Positions 16,668-23,180 of a DNA stretch of 64,000 nucleotides are shown piece by piece (the stretch's first letter is position 1; each line of letters opens with the position of its first letter). This DNA is from an uncultured Erysipelotrichaceae bacterium (GTDB lineage: Bacteria > Bacillota_I > Bacilli_A > Erysipelotrichales > Erysipelotrichaceae), in the NCBI GenBank assembly GCA_934725085.1, contig CAKVAL010000002.1, forward strand, positions 78,003 through 142,002. Reading direction: 5' to 3'. The notes under the pieces were generated by a model. That model was not told where the DNA came from. It made no database searches and was given only the letters and a program-made list of their open reading frames with translations. A program made the position numbers and the translations under genes.

Positions 16668-17231
16668 ATGCAGGGATTTTCAGATGAGCTTAAACAAAGA
16701 AAAATTAATTTAGTAGCTAACGGGTATGATGCTTATTGTCTTTTTACATTGACGGGACAAGAAAAAAAATTAGCTAATGAATTGAATAAAGAATATGAAT
16801 ATCTTATTGCGACGCCAATGCTTAAAATGGCACATCGCTCTAAGAATGGTCAAAAATATGATGTAGAAGAACTTATGTTATCTAGCTATGTCTTTTTATA
16901 TATGCCATGTGATAAAGAACCATTTGAGATTAAGTCCAATTATTATTCTTATAAGCTTCTTTCTTATAAGAATAATAACGGAAAACTGGTGGGCAGTGAC
17001 TTAGAATATGCTAAGTGGGTTTTAGAAAATGAAGGTTTCTTACCAGTTTCAAAAGCTAAAAAAGTTGATGGCAAGGTTGTCCTTGTTGATGGACCACTTA
17101 AAGAAATGGAAGGCTATATTATTGAATATTCTAAAAAGAATCGCAATTGCCTAGTTGAATTAGAATTTATGAACCAAAAGACTAAAGTATGGGTTCCTTT
17201 TGAGTGGTTAGATGTTGATCTTGATCAATAA
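16668..17231 (+). CDS. NusG paralogue (LoaP-like specialised elongation factor)
   Basis: The 187-residue protein has an NGN domain starting at AYCLFTLTGQEKKLANEL (about residues 22-39) and a C-terminal KOW domain, VVLVDGPLKEMEGYIIEY (about 142-159). Length and architecture fit the NusG superfamily. Its context differs from housekeeping nusG, which normally sits with secE and ribosomal protein genes. Specialised paralogues such as LoaP and RfaH promote transcription through long operons, usually next to their target. No long co-directional operon follows here. Its 3' end overlaps that of the convergent yolD-like gene by 50 bp. It has no Shine-Dalgarno. Confidence 0.75.
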   Translation: MQGFSDELKQRKINLVANGYDAYCLFTLTGQEKKLANELNKEYEYLIATPMLKMAHRSKNGQKYDVEELMLSSYVFLYMPCDKEPFEIKSNYYSYKLLSYKNNNGKLVGSDLEYAKWVLENEGFLPVSKAKKVDGKVVLVDGPLKEMEGYIIEYSKKNRNCLVELEFMNQKTKVWVPFEWLDVDLDQ

Positions 17232-17523
17232 TCTTTAATTCAACAATATTCTTAAATAAAATCTTTTGTTTAACAATTTGTAACATCTTAGTATCGTAAT
17301 TGAGTTTGGACAAACGTCCTTCCTTTTTGTAATACTTACCATTTTCAAAATAGATAACAGAGATGTTGTTGCCAACTTCAATTTCATTTATAGTGCGATT
17401 TAATATTTCGTAATCTTCATTGTCTAAGATTCTTTTTTCAACAAGCACTTCTTCTTGTTTCTCTAAAAGCTCTCGATAACCGTTCAAGGCATCAAAAGCC
17501 ATAAAAATTTCAGCTCTAGGCAT
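17182..17523 (-). CDS. YolD-like protein, partner of the Y-family polymerase
   Basis: The 113-residue protein is of the YolD-like family, recognisable by MPRAEIFMAFDALNGY at its N-terminus and IKFENGKYY-like YFENGKYYKKEGRL in the middle. Such genes typically follow UmuC/YqjW-type polymerases in Bacillota, where they are damage-inducible; YolD proteins have been likened to UmuD-type accessory subunits. I start at the ATG at 17523, which has the Shine-Dalgarno GGAGG at good spacing and overlaps the polymerase end by 8 bases. The 3' end overlaps the NusG-paralogue gene on the other strand by 50 bp. Confidence 0.75.
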   Translation of the reverse strand: MPRAEIFMAFDALNGYRELLEKQEEVLVEKRILDNEDYEILNRTINEIEVGNNISVIYFENGKYYKKEGRLSKLNYDTKMLQIVKQKILFKNIVELKIIDQDQHLTTQKEPIL

Positions 17524-18769
17524 TATGGCCTCCAATCAATGTATTTCTCTTTTTACCAGTTGCCTTATCTAAATAACTGGTTCCTGTTAATATGGCATTC
17601 TTACCATATTTTTGTTTAATATAAACCATAGCCTCTTGTGACTTGTGTTCCTTTTCAATTTCTTCAATATCAGTAAACAAATCATATTCAGCATAATATT
17701 CATCCTTTAAATTACCAAAACTAATTCCTATCTTTCTTATTGGATAATTTGTATTGATTATTCTTTTATAAAGTAGGGTAAATTCATTTAAAAGAATCTT
17801 ATAAGAGTTAGTAGTATTACTAATCTTATTACTACCAGAACTTGCCTTTATTACATCCTTGGAATAGCCAATATATAAAGAAATATGATTAGTAACCACA
17901 TGTTTACTAGTTAGTTCTAAGACATTAGCCTCTACCATTTCCTTTAAGACAATGTAGGCATCTTTATAGTTATAGTCTTCAAAAAGAATTTGAGAATTAG
18001 ATATTGAATTAGCCTTAGGCTTATAAGCCTTGATATCACTGATACAAGTATCCTCTTTCCCATAGGCATGGTCGATTAAAGTCTTGGCATTGATGCCAAA
18101 GAGCTTATATAAGACATTTTCTGGTGTTTGAGTAATACCATATAAGTCATAAACACCAATGGAAGCTAATCTTCTAACTGTTCCTGGTCCTATCATCCAA
18201 AAGTCCGTTAAAGGTTGATGGTGCCATAGAGTTTGTTTAAAAACATCTTCATCTAAGTAGGCAATATTATCACTTTTATGTTTAGCACAAATATCCAAGG
18301 CCACCTTACATAAAAACATATTAGTACCTATACCACAGGTTGCCGTAATTGAAGTATTTTTATAGATGTCATTGATAATCAGTTTGGCAATATCCTTAGC
18401 CTTTAGTTTGTATAAATTAAGATAAGGCGTAACATCGATAAAACATTCATCGATAGAATAAACATAGATATCTTCTTTACTGATATATTTAAGAATAATC
18501 TTATAGATTAAGGCTGAATATTCCATATATAAAGACATTCTAGGTGGGGCAATGATATATTCAATATTCTTGGGTATTTCAAAGATACGACCTCTACTTT
18601 TAACTCCTAACTTTTTAATAGCAGGTGTGGCAGCTAGGGTGATGGCACCTCCTCCTCTTGTAGGATCGGCTACAACTAAATTTATTTTAAAGGGATCTAG
18701 TCCTCTTTCAGCGCATTCAACAGAAGCGTAAAAAGATTTAAGGTCGATACATAAATATATTCTTTGCAT
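17516..18769 (-). CDS. Y-family DNA polymerase (UmuC/UvrX-type)
   Basis: The 417-residue translesion polymerase has the N-terminal metal motif YLCIDLKSFYASVECAERG (residues 4-22), the second motif YVYSIDECFIDVTPY with catalytic Asp-Glu, then HhH and little-finger regions (KANSISNSQILFEDY). The composition DPTRGGGAITLAATPA is typical of the UvrX/YqjW branch rather than DinB. It should extend DNA past lesions. It is followed by a YolD-like gene and is divergent from an HTH/S24 repressor gene, the arrangement of a self-contained damage-response module. TATAAT (minus strand, 18776-18781) lies six bases before its ATG with no Shine-Dalgarno, predicting a leaderless mRNA. Confidence 0.87.
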   Translation of the reverse strand: MQRIYLCIDLKSFYASVECAERGLDPFKINLVVADPTRGGGAITLAATPAIKKLGVKSRGRIFEIPKNIEYIIAPPRMSLYMEYSALIYKIILKYISKEDIYVYSIDECFIDVTPYLNLYKLKAKDIAKLIINDIYKNTSITATCGIGTNMFLCKVALDICAKHKSDNIAYLDEDVFKQTLWHHQPLTDFWMIGPGTVRRLASIGVYDLYGITQTPENVLYKLFGINAKTLIDHAYGKEDTCISDIKAYKPKANSISNSQILFEDYNYKDAYIVLKEMVEANVLELTSKHVVTNHISLYIGYSKDVIKASSGSNKISNTTNSYKILLNEFTLLYKRIINTNYPIRKIGISFGNLKDEYYAEYDLFTDIEEIEKEHKSQEAMVYIKQKYGKNAILTGTSYLDKATGKKRNTLIGGHNA

Positions 18770-18775
18770 GTCTTT

Positions 18776-18858
18776 ATTATAAGAAAGTAAATTACCAAAA
18801 CAAGTAAGATTTGGGAAAAAATAAAAAACTTTTATTTAATATTTCCTAAATATATGAT
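18776..18858. promoter_or_regulatory. Divergent promoter region of the polymerase and LexA-like repressor genes
   Basis: Minus strand TATAAT at 18776-18781 serves the polymerase. A plus-strand -10-like TATGAT lies at 18853-18858. Between them are inverted half-sites TTTGGGAAA (about 18810-18819) and TTTCCTAAA (about 18842-18850), possible operator halves for the repressor. The operator assignment is inference. Confidence 0.4.
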
Positions 18859-18869
18859 AAATTCTAGAT

Positions 18870-19460
18870 ATGAGATTGAAAGAACTTTTGATACAGTATG
18901 AAACAGACAATGGTAAAGGCCATAATGAGGTAGCCAAGGAACTCGGTGTGTCTTTATCAACTTATTATCGTTGGTTAAATGGTGAGAGTACCATGCTTAA
19001 AAAGGGTACGATTGAGAAATTGTCTAAGGTCTTAGATTATGATATTGAAACTGTCATCATGCAAGAAGAAAGAATTAAGCCAATTGCTGGTTTTGTCAAG
19101 GCTGGTTATGATTTGTTGGCTGATGAAAATATTGAGGGTTATGTAGAGCTGGGACAAGCTGATGCCAATAGAGGGGATTATTTTGTAAGAATCTGTGGTG
19201 ATTCAATGATAGGTTCTCATATCTATGATGGTGATTTGGTTTATGTAGCTAAGTCAGATATTGTAAGTTCTGGTCAAATTGCGGTTGTGCTTGTTGGCGA
19301 TGAAGTAACTCTTAAGAAAGTTTATTATAAGAACGATTTGATGATTCTTGAGGCTACTAATCCTGAATATGAGTCAAGGTTTTTTACTAAGCAGGAAGTT
19401 ATTGATTTACCTGTAAGAATAATGGGTGTCGTTAGGTTTGTAAGAAGGGATTTTAGCTAA
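18870..19460 (+). CDS. XRE-HTH/S24 peptidase repressor (LexA/cI-like)
   Basis: The 196-residue protein has an N-terminal XRE-type helix-turn-helix (about residues 18-45, with GVSLSTYYRWLNGES) and a C-terminal S24 domain. The S24 catalytic Ser is in GDSM (Ser112) and the Lys in TLKKVY (149/150). An Ala-Gly pair at residues 73-74 (PIAGFVKAG) is a candidate self-cleavage site. The design is that of RecA-responsive repressors such as phage cI or ImmR/HdiR-type regulators, not classical LexA, which has a winged helix. Divergence from the Y-family polymerase suggests that this gene is its target. No Shine-Dalgarno is visible. Confidence 0.85.
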   Translation: MRLKELLIQYETDNGKGHNEVAKELGVSLSTYYRWLNGESTMLKKGTIEKLSKVLDYDIETVIMQEERIKPIAGFVKAGYDLLADENIEGYVELGQADANRGDYFVRICGDSMIGSHIYDGDLVYVAKSDIVSSGQIAVVLVGDEVTLKKVYYKNDLMILEATNPEYESRFFTKQEVIDLPVRIMGVVRFVRRDFS

Positions 19461-19487
19461 AGAAAAGGTGATTTATTCATCACCTTA
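19461..19487 (-). terminator. Terminator at the end of the copper/ispG operon
   Basis: AAGGTGAT (19465-19472) pairs with ATCACCTT (19479-19486). The minus strand continues with a T-rich tract. It also separates the convergent repressor gene. Confidence 0.75.
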
Positions 19488-20525
19488 TAACTTTTCGATT
19501 TCTTCTTTTAAGACTCTAACAACATCCTCTTGTGGAATAGATCTGATGATTTCACCTTTCTTAATAAGAAGGGCACAATCCTTACCACCAGCTACACCAA
19601 TATCAGCACGTTTTGCCTCTAGTGGTCCATTAACAGGACAGCCCATGATGGCAACATCAATGTCTTTATGAACATTTTCTAGATATTTTTCCATTTCTTT
19701 AACGATAGGCAACATATCATATTGGATACGACCACATGTTGGACAAGAAATTAAGTTGGCAACATCTTTCTTAAGACCACAGTTTCTTAAAAGTTTTTTA
19801 GCTACCATGATTTCCTTAACTGGATCATCACTGATAGAAATTCTAATAGTATCACCAATACCATCCAATAATAGATTGCCTAGGGCTAATGATGATTTGA
19901 TGGCACTATCGATAAGACCACCAGCTTCAGTAACACCTAAGTGTAGTGGATAATTGAATTCTTTACTAGCTAATTTATAGGCATTGATACATTCGATTGG
20001 GTCTGATGATTTAAATGATAGGCAGATATCATGGAAGTCATTGGCTTCTAAGATTCTTAAATGGTCTTTTGCACTTTCAATCATCGCTTCTTCTGAGTGT
20101 TTGTACTTTTTGTTTAAAGAACCACCATTGATGCCGATTCTAATCGGTATATGTCTTTCCTTACATAGGTTAACGATTTCTTTAATTTTATCTTCGTTTT
20201 CGATATTACCGGGATTTAATCTAATCTTATCGGTACCACTATTGATGGCAGCTATCGCAAAATCAGGATTAAAGTGAATATCAGATACGATAGGGATGTT
20301 GATTTCTTTTTTGATTTCTTTGATGGCCTTAGCGTCTTCTAGTTCTAGAATAGCGACTCTTACAATATCACATCCTGCTTCTTCTAATTCTTTAATTTGT
20401 TTAACAGTAGCTTGTACGTCCTTGGTCTTAGTGTTAGTCATTGATTGAATGACTACTTTGTTTTGGCCACCAATTTGGACACCACCAACATTGATGGGTC
20501 TTGTTGTTTCTCTTCTTGTTGTCAT
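19485..20525 (-). CDS. ispG: 4-hydroxy-3-methylbut-2-en-1-yl diphosphate synthase (flavodoxin-type)
   Basis: IspG/GcpE (346 residues) converts methylerythritol cyclodiphosphate to HMBPP in the MEP isoprenoid pathway, using a [4Fe-4S] cluster and reduced flavodoxin or ferredoxin. The TIM-barrel start GGVQIGGQNKVVIQSMTNT is typical. The cluster ligands appear in LISCPTCGRIQYDM and MGCPVNGPLEAKRADIGVAGG (three Cys plus Glu). It is the third gene of the copA-csoR-ispG operon, its start overlapping the csoR stop by four bases, so it is translationally coupled and presumably copper-inducible. A flavodoxin gene occurs elsewhere in the window (49017-49439). Confidence 0.95.
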   Translation of the reverse strand: MTTRRETTRPINVGGVQIGGQNKVVIQSMTNTKTKDVQATVKQIKELEEAGCDIVRVAILELEDAKAIKEIKKEINIPIVSDIHFNPDFAIAAINSGTDKIRLNPGNIENEDKIKEIVNLCKERHIPIRIGINGGSLNKKYKHSEEAMIESAKDHLRILEANDFHDICLSFKSSDPIECINAYKLASKEFNYPLHLGVTEAGGLIDSAIKSSLALGNLLLDGIGDTIRISISDDPVKEIMVAKKLLRNCGLKKDVANLISCPTCGRIQYDMLPIVKEMEKYLENVHKDIDVAIMGCPVNGPLEAKRADIGVAGGKDCALLIKKGEIIRSIPQEDVVRVLKEEIEKL

Positions 20526-20779
20526 ACTTGTTTCTCCAATGCTTTTATGATTTCATCTACCTTTGACTCATCGCCTACCAAGATACCTTCTCTTACACAA
20601 TTATCAATATGATTTTTAAGAATCAAATTATTAGTTTTTTTAAGTAATGATCTTGTTGCGGATAATTGGTCTGATACATCTAGGCAATAGCGATCTTCAT
20701 CAATCATCTTTATTATCCCATCAAGTTGACCTCTTGCGATATTAAGATACTTTTTTATCTTATCTTTATCTTTAGTCAT
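20522..20779 (-). CDS. csoR: CsoR-type copper-sensing repressor
   Basis: The 85-residue all-helical protein is of the CsoR/RcnR family. The Cu(I) ligands fit the CsoR spacing exactly: Cys32 (DRYCLDV), His57 and Cys61 (HIDNC), the same 25- and 4-residue intervals as in B. subtilis CsoR. Apo-CsoR binds a GC-rich dyad and releases it on binding Cu(I). A matching dyad (ATACCCC-CTA-GGGGTAT) lies directly in front of copA. It overlaps copA upstream by 8 bases and ispG downstream by 4. Confidence 0.92.
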   Translation of the reverse strand: MTKDKDKIKKYLNIARGQLDGIIKMIDEDRYCLDVSDQLSATRSLLKKTNNLILKNHIDNCVREGILVGDESKVDEIIKALEKQV

Positions 20780-23096
20780 TAATAATTTCCTTGACTTCGT
20801 AACCTAATTCTTCGATTGTATCCTTGATTGTCTCATCATCTAGTGATGTATTTTTAATATAAGCCTTCTTATCCTCTAGACTAACAGTGGCGTCACATCC
20901 TAAGCCAGTTAAAGCATCCATTACATGCTTAACACAGTTTTTGCACATCATTCCTTCAATTAATACAGTTTTGTTCATAAGTTTAATTTCCTCTTTCTTT
21001 ACATTATATATTCTTAGCGCATTAGCTAACACAAACATTGATGATACCCACATGGAAATAGCTCCAATCATGGGATTTAATTTTAGCCCATAACTATTAT
21101 AGAAAAGTCCTGCCGCAATAGGAATACATACCGTATTGTAGCCAAGGGCCCAGAAGAGATTTTCTTTGATGATTCTAAAAGTTTTCTTACTTAAATCATA
21201 AAGAAATGAAATATCATTTAAATCGTTTTTCATTAAGATGACATCAGAACTAGCACTAGCTATATCACTGGCGTTTTTAATAGTAATAGAAACATCAGCT
21301 GCTGATAGGGCAATAGAATCATTAACACCATCACCAACCATAGCCGTTATTCCTTTTTGACTTAAGACCAACTCATTTTTATCTTCTGGTTTTACTTCAT
21401 ATTTGTAATCTTTAATCTTTAATAAGTTAGCTATTTTAGTGGCGGCTATCTTATTATCACCAGTGCACATAATCGGGTTGATATTTCTTTTCTTTAGATT
21501 CTCTATGGCAATTTTTGAAGTATCTCTTAGAATATCACTTAAATAGACAATGCCCATTAATTCATCATTCTTGCTTAGGGCAATAGATGAATAGTTGTTT
21601 TGTTCAATGTTGACTAATTTACTATTGCCTACTAAGTAGGTATCATCACCTTTGATGGCTTTAACACCAAGTCCTGGAATAAAAGTAATTGAATCAAAAG
21701 TAATATTACCATTAGGATATTTATCTACTATCGCTTTGGCGATTGGATGGTTTTGAGTTTTTTCAATTGAAGATAAATAATTAATAAATTCATCATCAAT
21801 GATTTTAGTTTCTACTACATTCAATTTATTTTGAGTTAGGGTACCTGTCTTATCAAAGATAACTGTATCTAACTTACCAGCTACTTCTAAGATTTCTGGT
21901 TTTTTGATTAAAATACCTTGCTGAGCACTTCTTCCAGTGGCTACCGCAATGGCAGCTGGTGTCGCTAAACCTAGAGCACAAGGGCAACTGATTACTAGTA
22001 CTGATAGGGCAAAGTTAAGACTTAGTTCCATGTTTTTACTGATAATCATCCAGATTATAAAGGTAATAAGTGAGATGCCGATTACTGTAAACACAAAGTA
22101 TTTAGAGATATTGTCCGCAAATCTTTCAACTGGAATCTTTTCATTACTTGCTTTTTTAGTTAGATTAATAATCTTAGAAAGAACCGTAGTACTGGCACTC
22201 TTGGTTACTTGTACATTGATAGTACCTAAGGTATTGATGGTTCCTCCAATTACCTCATCACCAACTGTCTTATTTACTGGTAAAGATTCACCAGTAATCA
22301 TTGATTCATCGATTGATGAGCTACCATTTATGATTACACCATCTCTTGGTACTGATTCTCCTGGTTTGATGATGACAATATCATCCTTTTTTAAATCATT
22401 GATAGATATTAATTCTTCTTTGCCATCTTTTAATAAGTGAGCATTCATAGGTATTAAAGTAGTTAAGCCTCTAATAATCTTAGTAGTCTTAGCTTTAGTA
22501 TTGCCTTCGATATATTTGCCTAAAGTAACGATGGTAATCGTCATGGCTGCTGTTTCAAAATATAGATGATAAGAAGTATCGCCTAGATTAATCTTATATA
22601 GAGCATATATTGAATAGATAAATGAGACAGTGCTTGATAGGGCAACAAGGGAGTCCATGTTAGGGCTTAATGATGATAATGCCTTGAAGCCTGATTTAAA
22701 GATGTGTCTATTAATTATGATTACTATTAGTGCTAGTATCAACTGAAATAATTGATTAAGACTAATGCCTACCATCATATCAGGGTCGACACCATCATCC
22801 ATTTTCATCATTGATAGGTACATTAGGATAATTGATAAAATAATAGAGATAATTAAATATAATTTATCTTTATTAAGTTTCTTTTCCTTGTTTAGTAATA
22901 ACTTATAACCTGCCTTATCAACCGCTTCTTCTAATATTAATTCATTAACTTTAGTTTCATCAAAGTCTACAGTAACTTCATTGTCTAGAAGATTAACTAC
23001 AGCGCTGTTGACACCATTTGTCTTGTTTAAAGCTTTTTCAACATTGGCTTTGCATATAACACAGGTCATTCCTTTGACTTCATATGTTTTTTCCAT
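20772..23096 (-). CDS. copA: Copper-exporting P1B-type ATPase with N- and C-terminal metal-binding domains
   Basis: The 774-residue pump expels Cu(I). Visible are an N-terminal HMA domain with GMTCVIC (CxxC near residues 12-15), the TGES actuator loop, the CPCALGLATP metal-transfer motif, the phosphorylation motif DKTGTLT and the hinge GDGVNDSIAL. A second HMA domain follows the last membrane helix, EGMMCKNCVKHVMDAL (about residues 709-725). A C-terminal HMA is less usual and looks like a fused CopZ-type chaperone, and no separate copZ gene is nearby. It is the first gene of the operon, with Shine-Dalgarno GGAGAA. Confidence 0.93.
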   Translation of the reverse strand: MEKTYEVKGMTCVICKANVEKALNKTNGVNSAVVNLLDNEVTVDFDETKVNELILEEAVDKAGYKLLLNKEKKLNKDKLYLIISIILSIILMYLSMMKMDDGVDPDMMVGISLNQLFQLILALIVIIINRHIFKSGFKALSSLSPNMDSLVALSSTVSFIYSIYALYKINLGDTSYHLYFETAAMTITIVTLGKYIEGNTKAKTTKIIRGLTTLIPMNAHLLKDGKEELISINDLKKDDIVIIKPGESVPRDGVIINGSSSIDESMITGESLPVNKTVGDEVIGGTINTLGTINVQVTKSASTTVLSKIINLTKKASNEKIPVERFADNISKYFVFTVIGISLITFIIWMIISKNMELSLNFALSVLVISCPCALGLATPAAIAVATGRSAQQGILIKKPEILEVAGKLDTVIFDKTGTLTQNKLNVVETKIIDDEFINYLSSIEKTQNHPIAKAIVDKYPNGNITFDSITFIPGLGVKAIKGDDTYLVGNSKLVNIEQNNYSSIALSKNDELMGIVYLSDILRDTSKIAIENLKKRNINPIMCTGDNKIAATKIANLLKIKDYKYEVKPEDKNELVLSQKGITAMVGDGVNDSIALSAADVSITIKNASDIASASSDVILMKNDLNDISFLYDLSKKTFRIIKENLFWALGYNTVCIPIAAGLFYNSYGLKLNPMIGAISMWVSSMFVLANALRIYNVKKEEIKLMNKTVLIEGMMCKNCVKHVMDALTGLGCDATVSLEDKKAYIKNTSLDDETIKDTIEELGYEVKEIIND

Positions 23097-23107
23097 AAAT
23101 ATTCTCC

Positions 23108-23124
23108 ATACCCCCTAGGGGTAT
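23108..23124 (-). promoter_or_regulatory. CsoR operator in front of copA
   Basis: ATACCCCCTAGGGGTAT is a near-perfect dyad (arms ATACCCC and GGGGTAT) that closely matches known CsoR boxes. It lies between the copA -10 box and its start codon, overlapping the expected transcription start. Confidence 0.88.
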
Positions 23125-23128
23125 TTTT

Positions 23129-23157
23129 ATTGTATTTCTATATAACGCATGAGTCAA
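23129..23157 (-). promoter_or_regulatory. Promoter of the copper operon
   Basis: Minus strand: -35 TTGACT (23152-23157), 17-bp spacer, -10 TACAAT (23129-23134). The CsoR operator begins just downstream. Confidence 0.75.
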
Positions 23158-23168
23158 TAAATTTCTTG

Positions 23169-23174
23169 TATAAT
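23169..23174 (+). promoter_or_regulatory. -10 box of dnaE, six bases from its ATG
   Basis: A perfect TATAAT sits six bases before the dnaE start codon with no Shine-Dalgarno between, so transcription should begin at the ATG itself. Confidence 0.55.
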
Positions 23175-23180
23175 TGATAT

